Numbered from the stretch's first letter, positions 52,405 to 63,073 are shown. The stretch is 64,000 nt of DNA from Flavobacterium azooxidireducens (GCF_023195775.1 NZ_CP096205.1:3307001-3371000), one strand, 5' to 3'. Numbers and translations are program-made. The notes: generated by a model from the sequence alone, not told the origin.

Positions 52405-53937
52405 ATGACACAAGAAACCACTTCTAAAAAAGCAACAAATTTCAGATGGACCATTTGTAGTTTATTATTTTTTGCGACTACCATTAATTATTTAGACAGA
52501 CAAGTGCTTTCACTTACGTGGAAGGATTTCATTCAGCCTGAATTTCATTGGAACAACAATGATTACGGAAATATCACTGCATTGTTTTCAATTTTTTACG
52601 CCATCAGTATGCTGTTTGCCGGAAAATTTGTGGACTGGATCGATACCAAAAAAGGTTTTCTTTGGGCAATCGGAATTTGGTCTGTCGGTGCCGTTTTACA
52701 TGCTTTTTGCGGAATTGCAACGGCCGGTTACATCACCGGAAATTGGTTTGTAGGTTTCGCCGAATCAAAAGAAATCATCAGTACAATTAATAATACTTCG
52801 TTAGTCATTAGTACGAGTGTCACCTTATTCATTTTTGCCCGATTTGTATTGGCCGTCGGTGAAGCCGGAAATTTTCCTGCCGCAATTAAAGCTACGGCGG
52901 AATATTTTCCTAAAAAAGAAAGAGCATTATCGACTAGTATTTTTAATGCCGGAGCAACAGTAGGAGCATTAGCAGCACCACTAACCATTCCTTTTATTGC
53001 CAAAGCATTAGGATGGGAAATGGCGTTTATCATCATTGGTGCATTAGGTTTTGTTTGGATGGGATTATGGATATTTCTCTACAAAAAACCGGAAGTTCAT
53101 CCGAAAGTAAATGCAGAAGAATTAGCCTATATCAACCAAGATCAAGTTGATGCTCCTGTGGAAACACAAGGGGAAAAAGACGCTACTTTTTCATTAAAAG
53201 AATGTTTCAAATACCGTCAAACGTGGGCTTTCATTGTGGGTAAATTTATGACCGATGGCGTTTGGTGGTTCTATTTATTTTGGACACCGGCCTATTTAAG
53301 TTCGGTTTATGGTATGGATAGTACGCAAAGTGCCATTCCTTTAGTAGTTTTATATGTCATCACATTATTATCCATTATCGGTGGATGGTTGCCAAAATAT
53401 TTCGTGGATAAATTAGGTTTAAATCCGTATGACGGAAGAATGAAAGCGATGTTAATCTTTGCCTTTTTCCCTTTATTAGCTTTATTGGCTCAACCGGGAG
53501 GAGACATTTCGTACTGGATTCCGGTTATCATTATCGGAATTGCGGGTGCGGCTCATCAAGCTTGGTCGGCAAATATCTTCTCAACTGTTGGTGATATGTT
53601 TCCAAAAAGAGCCATCGCAACTATCACTGGAATAGGCGGAATGGCGGGCGGAATTGGTTCATTTTTAATTAATAAAGGTTCCGGAGTTTTATTTGATTAT
53701 TCACATAAAACGTGGACAACTGTGGATGGGGTACCGCTTTTAGAAAAATTTCCGCAGTATATAAATGATCGTATTCCTGAAAATCTATTTGCAGAATTAG
53801 AAAAATCAGGTGCTGTTGTTTCAGACGGAATTGATAAAGGTTATATGATTATTTTCTCCATTTGTGCCGTGGCATACCTTATTGCGTGGGGAATTATGAA
53901 AACATTAGTACCAAAATATAAAGTAATCAAATATTAA
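52405..53937 (+). CDS. MFS hexuronate transporter (ExuT-like)
   Basis: The 510-residue protein has about 12 membrane helices with the anion:cation symporter opening NYLDRQVLSLTWKDF and RFVLAVGEAGNFPAAIKA, typical of the ExuT/GudP group. It includes a soluble insertion near the centre and a longer periplasmic loop near the C-terminus. It would import galacturonate or glucuronate with protons across the inner membrane, complementing SusCD in the outer membrane. Confidence 0.92.
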   Translation: MTQETTSKKATNFRWTICSLLFFATTINYLDRQVLSLTWKDFIQPEFHWNNNDYGNITALFSIFYAISMLFAGKFVDWIDTKKGFLWAIGIWSVGAVLHAFCGIATAGYITGNWFVGFAESKEIISTINNTSLVISTSVTLFIFARFVLAVGEAGNFPAAIKATAEYFPKKERALSTSIFNAGATVGALAAPLTIPFIAKALGWEMAFIIIGALGFVWMGLWIFLYKKPEVHPKVNAEELAYINQDQVDAPVETQGEKDATFSLKECFKYRQTWAFIVGKFMTDGVWWFYLFWTPAYLSSVYGMDSTQSAIPLVVLYVITLLSIIGGWLPKYFVDKLGLNPYDGRMKAMLIFAFFPLLALLAQPGGDISYWIPVIIIGIAGAAHQAWSANIFSTVGDMFPKRAIATITGIGGMAGGIGSFLINKGSGVLFDYSHKTWTTVDGVPLLEKFPQYINDRIPENLFAELEKSGAVVSDGIDKGYMIIFSICAVAYLIAWGIMKTLVPKYKVIKY

Positions 53938-53940
53938 AAA

Positions 53941-55407
53941 ATGGAAAATCTAGTAAAACAAAAATTAAGTAGAGAAAGTATCGGATTTTCAACAAAATAT
54001 CCCATCAAAGTTGTTCAATTTGGAGAAGGAAATTTTTTAAGAGCATTTGTTGATTATGCTTTTCAAATCTTAAATAAAAAAGCCGATTTTAACGGCGGAA
54101 TTGCTGTTATTCAACCACTTGATAACGGAATGGTTCACTTATTAAATGAACAAGATGGCTTGTACACTTTGTTTATGAATGGTGTAAAAAAAGGCGAAAA
54201 GATTCATGATATTGAATTGATTACTAATGTTGTACAAGGAATTAATACATACAAGAATTTTCAGGAATACCTTGATTTAGCAAAAGTTGAAACACTTGAA
54301 TTCGTTATTTCAAACACAACTGAAGCCGGAATTGAGTATGTTGATTCGGACAAAAAAGAAATGCAACCACCAAACTCATTTCCGGGAAAATTGTCTGTGT
54401 TTTTATATGAAAGATTCAAACATTTTAACGGCGATGTTTCGAAAGGTTTGACTATTATTCCATGCGAATTAATCAATTATAACGCAGATACTTTAAAAGA
54501 AATTTTGCTAAAATTAGCCGATTTATGGCAGTTAGGCGAAGAATATAAATATTGGATAACCACAGGTTGTACTTTTCATAATACATTGGTTGACAGAATT
54601 GTACCGGGTTATCCTCGGAATGAAATTGAAGACTATAATAACAAATTAGACTATCACGATGATATTTTAGTGACTGCCGAACCATTTTTCCTTTGGGTGA
54701 TTGAAGGTGATGAGAAATTGAAAGAAAAATTGCCTTTTCATAAAACCAATTTGGATGTAAAAATTGTGTCGGATATGCAACCGTATCGCACAAGAAAAGT
54801 GAGAATTCTTAACGGTGCTCACACGGCAATGGTTCCTTTTTCAATTTTATATGGAAATGAAACGGTGAAAGAAACATTGGATAATAAATTTACGGAAGAT
54901 TTTGTGACGAAAGCAATTTTCAACGAAATCAATCCAACACTTCCAATGGAAAAATCGGAATTAGATTTATTTGCAGATGAAGTGTTAGATCGTTTCAGAA
55001 ACCCGTTTATCAAACATCAATTGGCTGATATTGCTCTAAATTCGGTTTCAAAATTCAAAGTGAGAGTATTGCCAAGTTTGCTTGAATATGTTAAAATAAA
55101 TCAAAAATTACCTGTTCATTTAACGTTCTCATTTGCCTGTTTAATTCGTTTTTATAAGAAAGAATGGCAAGACAGAATTTTACCTATTAATGACACAAAA
55201 GAGATTATTTCATTTTTTGAAAACAATTGGAAATCAAATGATTTAGAAATTTTAGTTAAACAAACACTTTCAAATTTAGAATTCTGGGAAAATGATTTAA
55301 ATGAGGTAATTGGTTTAACAGAAGCACTCGTTTTTGCTCTGACAGAAATAGAAAATAAAGGAATAGAAAACGGATTCATAAGTTTTAAAAATCAATATGA
55401 TTCATAA
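53941..55407 (+). CDS. uxaB: Tagaturonate reductase (altronate oxidoreductase)
   Basis: The 488-residue enzyme of the mannitol dehydrogenase family reduces tagaturonate to altronate with NADH. The NAD-binding opening VVQFGEGNFLRAF and the catalytic region KVRILNGAHTAMVPF (with lysine and histidine) are present. It lies between the transporter and altronate dehydratase, and matches the product of UxaC. Confidence 0.93.
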   Translation: MENLVKQKLSRESIGFSTKYPIKVVQFGEGNFLRAFVDYAFQILNKKADFNGGIAVIQPLDNGMVHLLNEQDGLYTLFMNGVKKGEKIHDIELITNVVQGINTYKNFQEYLDLAKVETLEFVISNTTEAGIEYVDSDKKEMQPPNSFPGKLSVFLYERFKHFNGDVSKGLTIIPCELINYNADTLKEILLKLADLWQLGEEYKYWITTGCTFHNTLVDRIVPGYPRNEIEDYNNKLDYHDDILVTAEPFFLWVIEGDEKLKEKLPFHKTNLDVKIVSDMQPYRTRKVRILNGAHTAMVPFSILYGNETVKETLDNKFTEDFVTKAIFNEINPTLPMEKSELDLFADEVLDRFRNPFIKHQLADIALNSVSKFKVRVLPSLLEYVKINQKLPVHLTFSFACLIRFYKKEWQDRILPINDTKEIISFFENNWKSNDLEILVKQTLSNLEFWENDLNEVIGLTEALVFALTEIENKGIENGFISFKNQYDS

Positions 55408-55417
55408 CGAAACGATT

Positions 55418-57028
55418 ATGCAAAAGAAATTAATAAAAGTTCATCCAGATGACAACATAATTGTTGCTTTGGTAGATATTGAACAAGGTGAAACCATTGC
55501 TTTTGAAGCAAAAGAAATCACGACAACCACTGCTGTGAAAGCAAAACATAAAATTGCTGAGTTTGATTTTTCAACCGGTGACAGCATTTTTATGTACGGT
55601 GTTTTGGTTGGAAAAGCCAGTCAAAATATTCAAAAAGGTGAAGTATTAACGACATCAAACGTTAAGCACCAAAGCGGAAAAGTTTCTCAAAAAACAGAAA
55701 CAACTTCTTGGAATCCACCCAACGTTGATAAATGGAAAGACCGAACGTTTATGGGTTATCATCGTGCCGATGGACAAGTGGGAACGGGAAATGTTTGGTT
55801 ATTTTTTCCTTTAGTCTTTTGTGAAAATAAAAACATAGAACGTCTAAAAGAAGTTTTCGAAAAGGAATTAATGCCAAAGAAAACTGATAGCTATCAAATG
55901 TTGCTTCGTTCATTAGTAAACAACACCAGTCAAGATGAAGTGATTGAAGAAAAAAGCACCAATGCATTTGATAATATTGAAGTAAAATTCATCACTCATC
56001 AAGGCGGTTGCGGTGGAATCAGACAAGATTCTGAAAGTTTAGCCCGACTTTTAGCCGGTTATGTGAACAATCCCAACGTAGCCGGAGCAACCGTTTTGAG
56101 TTTAGGTTGTCAAAATTTACAGATTGAATTGTTTCAAAATACATTGAAAGCAATCAATCCAAACTTAAATAAAGAAGTGATTATCTACGAACAACAGCAA
56201 ATGGGAACGGTAGATACGATGCTTCAAACGATAATTAAAGATTCTTTTGAAGCAATTAAAAGAGCTAACCAAATTCAACGTCAACCCGCACCGTTATCCA
56301 AACTTTGTATTGGTTTAGAATGTGGTGGATCGGATGGTTTTTCAGGAATATCAGCTAATCCGGCATTGGGACATGTATCTGATATAATGGCAGCTTTGGG
56401 CGGAAAAAGTATTTTGGCAGAATTCCCGGAATTATGTGGTGTGGAACAAGAATTAATGAACCGTTGCGTCACCGAAGAAAAAGCAAACAAATTTTTATCG
56501 TTGATGAAAGCATACGAAAAATCGGTTGTTGATGCAGGTTCCGGTTTCGATATGAATCCGTCTCCCGGCAACATCAAAGATGGTTTGATTACTGATGCGA
56601 TGAAATCGGCAGGAGCAGCCAAAAAAGGCGGAACTTCTCCCGTTACAGATGTTTTGGATTATGGTGAATATGTTTCAGAGTCCGGATTAACGTTACTAAA
56701 TACACCCGGAAACGATGTAGAAAGCACAACAGCAATGGTTGGTTCCGGTGCAACAGTTGTTTTATTTACAACCGGTTTAGGAACTCCAACAGGAAATCCG
56801 ATTGCTCCGGTGATTAAAGTTTCGTCGAATACAATTTTAGCTCAACGAATGAATGACATTATTGATATTGATACGGGTGCGGTAATTAGTGGCGAAAAAA
56901 CAATAGAAGAAGTAGGGGATAGCATTTTAGAATATATTATTGAAGTGGCAAGCGGACGGATTATTTCCAAAGCAGACCAATTAAACCAAGATGATTTTAT
57001 TCCTTGGAAACGAGGAGTTTCATTATAA
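55418..57028 (+). CDS. uxaA: Altronate dehydratase
   Basis: The 536-residue enzyme (start ATG 55418, 10 bp after uxaB; an ATG at 55397 would overlap uxaB) has an N-terminal SAF domain (about 1-85) and the UxaA C-terminal domain with THQGGCGGIRQD, LECGGSDGFSG and GTPTGNPIAPVIK. It dehydrates altronate to 2-keto-3-deoxygluconate using iron. It closes the hexuronate operon before the bidirectional terminator. Confidence 0.95.
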   Translation: MQKKLIKVHPDDNIIVALVDIEQGETIAFEAKEITTTTAVKAKHKIAEFDFSTGDSIFMYGVLVGKASQNIQKGEVLTTSNVKHQSGKVSQKTETTSWNPPNVDKWKDRTFMGYHRADGQVGTGNVWLFFPLVFCENKNIERLKEVFEKELMPKKTDSYQMLLRSLVNNTSQDEVIEEKSTNAFDNIEVKFITHQGGCGGIRQDSESLARLLAGYVNNPNVAGATVLSLGCQNLQIELFQNTLKAINPNLNKEVIIYEQQQMGTVDTMLQTIIKDSFEAIKRANQIQRQPAPLSKLCIGLECGGSDGFSGISANPALGHVSDIMAALGGKSILAEFPELCGVEQELMNRCVTEEKANKFLSLMKAYEKSVVDAGSGFDMNPSPGNIKDGLITDAMKSAGAAKKGGTSPVTDVLDYGEYVSESGLTLLNTPGNDVESTTAMVGSGATVVLFTTGLGTPTGNPIAPVIKVSSNTILAQRMNDIIDIDTGAVISGEKTIEEVGDSILEYIIEVASGRIISKADQLNQDDFIPWKRGVSL

Positions 57029-57051
57029 TTTTTTAGTTAGTATTTTTTTTC

Positions 57052-57087
57052 AAATCCGTTTAGTTCCATAGCTGAACGGATTTTTTT
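57052..57087. terminator. Bidirectional terminator between uxaA and the LacI gene
   Basis: AAATCCGTTTAG pairs with CTGAACGGATTT (one G-U) with a T run after it and an A/T-rich flank on the other side. It separates the convergent uxaA (ends 57028) and LacI (ends 57089) genes. Confidence 0.85.
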
Positions 57088-57088
57088 A

Positions 57089-58111
57089 TTACTTCTCAAT
57101 TAGTTTTCGAGTTGATTTTCTTAAAATTAATTCAGGCTCCAAAACCACTTTCTTTTCAATTTTTATTTTATCCGAATTGTTTACTTGTTCCAAAAAGACT
57201 TTGGCAGTCATTCTTCCCATTTCCAATGGAAACTGATCTATTGTACTGATAGACAATTCCATAAACATTGTAAACGGCTCATTACTAAATCCAATGACCG
57301 AAAAATCAGTTGGAATTTTAATATTTTTTGCTCTTAATTCTTGAATGGCTCCCAATGCGGCAAAATCACTCGAAGAAAAGATGGCATCAGGAGGTGTAGC
57401 AAGTTTTAAAAGTTTTTTAACTGCTTTTCTACCTTCTTCAATTGTACTTTTAGTTTGAACAATATATTCTTTTACGAACTCTACATTATTGTCTTCCAAA
57501 GCTTGTTTGTAACCTAAAAAACGATCTTTAAAAATTTCAATATTCGTATCTCCTGAAAAGTAGGCGATACGTTTGCAGCCTGTGTCAATTAAATGTTGAG
57601 TAGCTTTGTAGCCTCCATCAAAGTCATTTATGGTCACAGAACTAACATTTTTCATTGTTTTTTTTCTATCAAAAAATACTAATGGAACTTCTTTTTTCAT
57701 AATTCGATCAAAAGTTGAAACATTATTACTGGAAGTTGAAATTAAAATTCCATCTACTTGAGAATTCAAAAGTGCTTCAATGTTGGCCACTTCTTTAGCT
57801 TCAACTCCATCCGTTTGACAAATAATAACGTGATATCCGTGTTTATTTAATTCTTCTTCAATTCCGTGAATTACAGAACCGAAGAAATTACTGTCAATTC
57901 TTGGAACCACAACACCAACGTTATTACTCTTTCCACTTTTTAATGCTAAAGCAAGTCGGTTTTGCTCATAATTCATTTTAGTAGCCATATTCACAACAAG
58001 CTCACGGGTAGCATCGCTGATATTTGGGTTGTTGTTTAAAGCTCTTGAAACTGTAGCAGCTGTAATATTTAGCTTCTTCGCGATGTCGTAGATAGTGGTT
58101 TTTTTCTTCAT
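57089..58111 (-). CDS. LacI-family regulator of the pectin locus
   Basis: The 340-residue protein has the full LacI plan: HTH TIYDIAKKLNITAATVSRAL at 4-23, hinge helix RLALALKSGKSN and a two-lobed sugar-binding domain (GVVVPRIDSNFFG, DGILIST, VIGFSNEPF). It lies between the two operons that share the palindrome GTAATCGATTAC, whose central CG suits LacI proteins. I infer that it represses both and is released by a pectin-derived acid such as 2-keto-3-deoxygluconate. Start at 58111 is the only good ATG. Confidence 0.92.
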   Translation of the reverse strand: MKKKTTIYDIAKKLNITAATVSRALNNNPNISDATRELVVNMATKMNYEQNRLALALKSGKSNNVGVVVPRIDSNFFGSVIHGIEEELNKHGYHVIICQTDGVEAKEVANIEALLNSQVDGILISTSSNNVSTFDRIMKKEVPLVFFDRKKTMKNVSSVTINDFDGGYKATQHLIDTGCKRIAYFSGDTNIEIFKDRFLGYKQALEDNNVEFVKEYIVQTKSTIEEGRKAVKKLLKLATPPDAIFSSSDFAALGAIQELRAKNIKIPTDFSVIGFSNEPFTMFMELSISTIDQFPLEMGRMTAKVFLEQVNNSDKIKIEKKVVLEPELILRKSTRKLIEK

Positions 58112-58285
58112 TAAGAGATAAACTTAAAGGTATATTTTACTAAATCTTTGATTTTTATGAACACAAATGTAACAATTACATTGAATATTTATTTTTTTAT
58201 TTAAAAAAAAAGACTTGAAAACAAAGGTGTCAATTATCAATAAATCATAAATTTTATATTATTTTTTAATTTTATAAAAAAAAGC

Positions 58286-58316
58286 TTGGTTATTATTATT
58301 GTATTAATTATTTTTG
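58286..58316 (+). promoter_or_regulatory. Promoter of the GH28-SusCD operon
   Basis: TTG at 58286-58288 and TATTTTTG at 58309-58316 with a 20-bp spacer fit the Bacteroidota consensus exactly. The operator begins at the next base. Confidence 0.85.
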
Positions 58317-58328
58317 GTAATCGATTAC
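58317..58328. promoter_or_regulatory. LacI-type operator of the GH28-SusCD operon
   Basis: GTAATCGATTAC is a perfect 12-bp palindrome identical to the core of the site before kduI, placed at the same position relative to the -7 box, over the expected transcription start. Confidence 0.85.
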
Positions 58329-58346
58329 ATAACAACATTTACTAAA

Positions 58347-59807
58347 ATGAAAGCAATTATAATGCGGAATTACAAAACAATTATCTATTTAAACCTTGTA
58401 CTACTTTTTATTTCTTGTGGAGAAAAGAACCAAACTAGAGCAGTGAGCGAAGAAAATCCGTGGGATAAGATGGAAGCTATCTTAGCCGCAACCAAAGAAC
58501 CTACTTTCAAAAATGTAAATTATTCAGTACTCGATTACGGTGCAAAAGCAGATGGAAAAACGATGAATACTGAAGCTTTTCGATTAGCTATCAAAGCTTG
58601 TACAGAAAATGGCGGTGGAAAAGTAGTTGTTCCTACAGGAAAATTCTTATCAGGACCAATTCATTTAGATAACAATGTAAATCTTCATTTGGAAGAAGGA
58701 GCAGAGATATTATTCAGCACTAACCCAAATGATTACTATCCGTTAGTTCACACATCTTTTGAAGGAATGGAATTGATGAATTATTCTCCGCTAATCTATG
58801 CAAAAAACAAAAAAAATATAGCAATTACAGGGAAAGGAACTTTGAATGGTCAAGCAAACAATACGTATTGGTGGCCATGGAAAGGTAAAACTTCTGAAGG
58901 TGATGTTTATGGTTACAAGCCCGGAGAACCTTCGCAATTAGACAGTTTGAATTTGCCAGCCTTGATGAAAATGGCTGAGAAAGATGTTCCGATTGACAAA
59001 AGAGTTTTTGGAAATAATAAGTATTTGAGACCAAATTTTATAGAACCATTTGATTGCGAAAATGTTTTAATCAAAGACATTAAAATTATAAATGCTCCTT
59101 TTTGGATTATTCATCCTTTAAAATGTACAAATGTTATTGTTGATGGTGTGACTATTGATAGCCACGGTCCAAACAATGATGGTTGTGATCCTGAGTATTC
59201 TAAAAACGTAATCATTCAAAATTGTACTTTCAATACGGGTGACGATTGTATTGCCATTAAAGCAGGACGAGATCACGAAGGTCGAAAAGTAGGTATTATG
59301 AGTGAAAATATTGTCGTTAGAAGTTGTAAAATGATAGATGGTCACGGAGGAGTGGTGATTGGAAGTGAAATGTCTGCCGGAGTAAAAAATGTTTTTGTAG
59401 AAGATTGCTTTATGGATAGTCCGCAACTTGACAGAGCTATTCGATTAAAAACCAATACCAAAAGAGGAGGAACGGTCGATGGTGTTTATGTTAGAAACAT
59501 TAAAGTGGGTAAAGTAAAACAAGCTGTTTTGCACATTACGATGAATTATTCGGTTTATGCTGGTCAGAAGGACGGCAATTTTATTCCAAAAATTAAAAAT
59601 ATTCTTTTAGAAAACATCACAGTAGAAAACGCAGGAAAGTATGCCATTTTTGCAGATGGACTTGAAAATTCTCCCATAGAAAACATCACCTTCAAAAACG
59701 TAAAAATTGATACTGTAAAAGAGAATTTTTCATTGAAGCACGTAAAAAATCTAAAATTAATCGATACCTATATAAATAACAAAAAAGTAAACCTAACAAG
59801 CAATTAA
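58347..59807 (+). CDS. GH28 polygalacturonase, lipoprotein
   Basis: The 486 residues (start at 58347; ATG 58362, five codons later, gives a neater signal) begin with a lipoprotein signal ending FISC and then a right-handed parallel beta-helix. GH28 catalytic residues are the aspartate pair D299-D300 in NTGDDCIAIKAG, H333 in GHGGVV and the RLKT motif. It would hydrolyse alpha-1,4-galacturonan or release galacturonate from its end, at the cell surface or in the periplasm. It leads the operon with SusC and SusD behind the LacI operator. Confidence 0.93.
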   Translation: MKAIIMRNYKTIIYLNLVLLFISCGEKNQTRAVSEENPWDKMEAILAATKEPTFKNVNYSVLDYGAKADGKTMNTEAFRLAIKACTENGGGKVVVPTGKFLSGPIHLDNNVNLHLEEGAEILFSTNPNDYYPLVHTSFEGMELMNYSPLIYAKNKKNIAITGKGTLNGQANNTYWWPWKGKTSEGDVYGYKPGEPSQLDSLNLPALMKMAEKDVPIDKRVFGNNKYLRPNFIEPFDCENVLIKDIKIINAPFWIIHPLKCTNVIVDGVTIDSHGPNNDGCDPEYSKNVIIQNCTFNTGDDCIAIKAGRDHEGRKVGIMSENIVVRSCKMIDGHGGVVIGSEMSAGVKNVFVEDCFMDSPQLDRAIRLKTNTKRGGTVDGVYVRNIKVGKVKQAVLHITMNYSVYAGQKDGNFIPKIKNILLENITVENAGKYAIFADGLENSPIENITFKNVKIDTVKENFSLKHVKNLKLIDTYINNKKVNLTSN

Positions 59808-59842
59808 GAAAACAAACAAACCTAAAATTGACCACGCAGATT

Positions 59843-62800
59843 ATGAAAGCAAAATTATTAGTACTAAATAGGTTACGATACACTCTAACACTATTTATTT
59901 TTATTTCCGTATTCGGACTGCAAGAAACTTATGCTCAAAACTCCGTCTCAATATCGGGTAAAGTAATTGATGCAGCCGATAAATTGGAAATTCCCGGAGT
60001 TAACATTATAGAAAGAGGAACATCAAATGGTACTTCAACCGATTTTGATGGAGCTTTTAAATTTAATGTTAAATCCAGCAACGCAACACTTGTAGTCAGT
60101 TTTATTGGCTATAAAACGCAAACGATTGAGTTAAAAGGGAGAACTTCAATCAACATTGAATTGGCACTTGACCAAGAAGCTCTTGAAGAGGTTGTTTTAG
60201 TTGGATATGGTTCGGTTAAAAAATCTGATTTAACGGGAGCTGTATCAACAATGAGTGGAGCTGATTTAAAAAAGCAACCTATCTCTAACATTTCTGAAGC
60301 TTTAACCGGTCGTATGGCTGGTGTTAGAGTTACCTCTGCAGAAGGTTCTCCGGATGCCGAAATTAATATTCGTGTGAGAGGTGGTGGTTCATTAACGCAA
60401 GACAGTTCTCCATTAATTATAGTGGATGGTTTTCCGGTTAATAGTATGAATGATATTTCATCATCTGATGTTGAAAATATCACCGTGTTAAAAGACGCTT
60501 CTTCTACAGCTATCTATGGAGCACGTGGAGCCAACGGTGTAATTTTAGTTACAACAAAAAGTGGTAAAGCTGGAGAGAAAGTGAGTGTTACCTATGATAT
60601 GTTTACAGGAGTTAAAAAAATCGCAAAAACATTAGATGTACTTAGCCCGGCAGATTACACTAAATGGCAATATGAATATGCTTCGCTTAGAGGTAATTTA
60701 ACTTCGTATGAAGACTTTTTTGGAACTTATGGTGAAATTGGTCAATATGAAAATGTTCAAGGTACAGACTGGCAAAGAGAAATTTACGGTCGCACCGGTT
60801 TGGTACAAAGTCATAGTTTAGGAATTCGCGGTGGTTCAGACTTGTTGAGTTATAATTTTAATTATACTCGTTTTGAAGAAGAAGCAATTATGATTGGTTC
60901 TACATTCAAAAGAAATAATTTATCACTTAATTTAAAAAGCAAAATCAGTGAGAAATTACAAGTAAATTTCGGTATTCGTTATTCTGATACTGAGATTGAA
61001 GGAGGTGGAGCAAATGACAGAAGTGAGTTTTCCTCAACGGATTCGAGATTAAAACATAGTATAGGTTATGCTCCAATTCCAATTCCCGGTTTGGTTGATG
61101 ATGAAACAGACGAAGCTGCTGCAGGATATTTAATAAATCCATTTCGAGTTGCAGAAGACAATGATAGGTTACAAAAGAGAAAGAATTTTAATATGACAGG
61201 TGGTGTTACATGGAAAGTAACAAAAGATCTTCAATTTAAATCTGATTTTGGATTAGATAATTATAGATATGACGATTTTCGATTTTATGGACTAACAACT
61301 TACTACATTAGAAATCAGCCAGCACCGGAAAATCAAGGAGCACCTGCAATGATATTTAGTAATCGTGAAGAAAATAGATTTAGAAATGCCAATACTTTAA
61401 ATTTTGATTTCAAAAGACACTTAGGAGAAAATCATCAATTAAAAATACTTCTTGGTCAAGAAACATTAATCTATAAATCTAATATTTTAACGCACATAAT
61501 GCATCGTTATCCTTTAGATTTTACATTTCAAAACGCAATGAATTTAACTACTATTGCAATTCCACAATCGGTTAATAATTTTAATAATCCGGATGATAAA
61601 TTACTTTCATTTTTTGGTAGAGTAAATTATGACATCAAAAACAGATATTTATTAACTGCTACTTTTCGTGCCGATGGTTCTAGTATATTTTTGAACGATA
61701 ACGTTTGGGGTTATTTCCCATCTGCTGCTGCTGCTTGGAAAATTTCAGAAGAAAACTTTTTAAAAGATGTTTCTTGGTTAGACTTACTTAAAATTAGAGC
61801 GAGTTATGGTGAATCGGGAAATAATAACATACCAACTGGTCAAACTATTCAAAACTATCTAAATTCAAATATTGGTGCAACCTGGATTAATGATATAGAT
61901 AATTTTTGGGCAGCCTCAAAAATTTTAGCTAATCCAGATTTAAAATGGGAAACAACGATTACTCAAAATCTAGGATTAGATTATGAAATCTTTAAAGGAA
62001 GAGTTAGTGGATCTTTTGAGTATTACAACAATATTACCAAAGATTTATTAAATAGATTTAATGTAGCCGGAACTGGATATGATTTTCAATATAGAAATTT
62101 AGGTGAAGTTGAAAATAAAGGATTTGAAGCCAATTTGAATGTCGCAGCTGTAAGAAAAGAAAATTATGGTTTAAATGTTTCATTTAACATCGGATTTAAC
62201 AAAAATAAAATCAATTCATTGGGTATGGAAAATTATCAAGTGGATACGCAATGGAATTCAGGTGTTGGTAATGATTTCGCAGTTTGGGTTGGTCAACCTA
62301 TTGGAGCAATTTATGGATATCAAAACGATGGTCGTTATGAAGTCTCAGATTTTAACTATGAAAATGGAGTATATACACTTAAAGAAGGAGTAGCAAATGC
62401 CTCATCAATTTTAGGCAGTCCAGTTAGACCAGGTATGTTGAAGTTAAAAGACACTAACGGAGATGATGTCATAAATGCAGATGATCGAAGTATTATTGGA
62501 GATGTTAATCCAAAACATACAGGAGGTATCACATTAAATGCTAATATTCACAATTTTGACATCTCTGCCGCTTTTAACTGGAGTTATGGAAATGATGTAT
62601 ATAATGCAACAAAAATTGAGCATACATCAGCTACAACAAATAATCCAAATGGACAATATAGAAATTTAACATCTGAAATGGCAGATGGAGTTAGATGGAC
62701 AAACTTAAACCCAACAACAGGAGAGTTAGTAACAGATCCAACAGAATTGGCTGCATTAAATCAAAATACTTCAATGTGGTCGCCATACATGGGTAACTTT

Positions 62801-63073
62801 CTAGTAACAGATTGGGCTGTAGAAGATGGTTCTTTCTTACGATTAAACACATTAACCTTAGGTTATACTTTACCACAAACTTTGGTTGAAAAAATCGGTA
62901 TTTCAAGATTGAGATTATACGGAACAGCAACAAATGTTTTCGTTTTAACCAATTATTCTGGCTTAGATCCAGAGGTATCTACTCGAAGACAAACTCCATT
63001 GACACCTGGTGTTGATTATTCTCCTTATCCGCGTAGCAGACAGTTTGTTTTTGGTCTAAATGTGAATTTTTAA
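59843..63073 (+). CDS. SusC-like TonB-dependent transporter
   Basis: The 1076 residues (start 59843, 35 bp after GH28) contain a signal peptide ending TYAQ, a carboxypeptidase-regulatory-like domain (SISGKVIDAADKLEIPGVNI), a TonB box region, a plug (RGGGSLTQDSSPLIIVDGFP, IYGARGANGVILVTT) and a 22-strand-type barrel ending FGLNVNF. It imports oligogalacturonides across the outer membrane with the SusD lid encoded next. Belongs to the pectin locus through its operator and GH28 neighbour. Confidence 0.97.
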   Translation: MKAKLLVLNRLRYTLTLFIFISVFGLQETYAQNSVSISGKVIDAADKLEIPGVNIIERGTSNGTSTDFDGAFKFNVKSSNATLVVSFIGYKTQTIELKGRTSINIELALDQEALEEVVLVGYGSVKKSDLTGAVSTMSGADLKKQPISNISEALTGRMAGVRVTSAEGSPDAEINIRVRGGGSLTQDSSPLIIVDGFPVNSMNDISSSDVENITVLKDASSTAIYGARGANGVILVTTKSGKAGEKVSVTYDMFTGVKKIAKTLDVLSPADYTKWQYEYASLRGNLTSYEDFFGTYGEIGQYENVQGTDWQREIYGRTGLVQSHSLGIRGGSDLLSYNFNYTRFEEEAIMIGSTFKRNNLSLNLKSKISEKLQVNFGIRYSDTEIEGGGANDRSEFSSTDSRLKHSIGYAPIPIPGLVDDETDEAAAGYLINPFRVAEDNDRLQKRKNFNMTGGVTWKVTKDLQFKSDFGLDNYRYDDFRFYGLTTYYIRNQPAPENQGAPAMIFSNREENRFRNANTLNFDFKRHLGENHQLKILLGQETLIYKSNILTHIMHRYPLDFTFQNAMNLTTIAIPQSVNNFNNPDDKLLSFFGRVNYDIKNRYLLTATFRADGSSIFLNDNVWGYFPSAAAAWKISEENFLKDVSWLDLLKIRASYGESGNNNIPTGQTIQNYLNSNIGATWINDIDNFWAASKILANPDLKWETTITQNLGLDYEIFKGRVSGSFEYYNNITKDLLNRFNVAGTGYDFQYRNLGEVENKGFEANLNVAAVRKENYGLNVSFNIGFNKNKINSLGMENYQVDTQWNSGVGNDFAVWVGQPIGAIYGYQNDGRYEVSDFNYENGVYTLKEGVANASSILGSPVRPGMLKLKDTNGDDVINADDRSIIGDVNPKHTGGITLNANIHNFDISAAFNWSYGNDVYNATKIEHTSATTNNPNGQYRNLTSEMADGVRWTNLNPTTGELVTDPTELAALNQNTSMWSPYMGNFLVTDWAVEDGSFLRLNTLTLGYTLPQTLVEKIGISRLRLYGTATNVFVLTNYSGLDPEVSTRRQTPLTPGVDYSPYPRSRQFVFGLNVNF

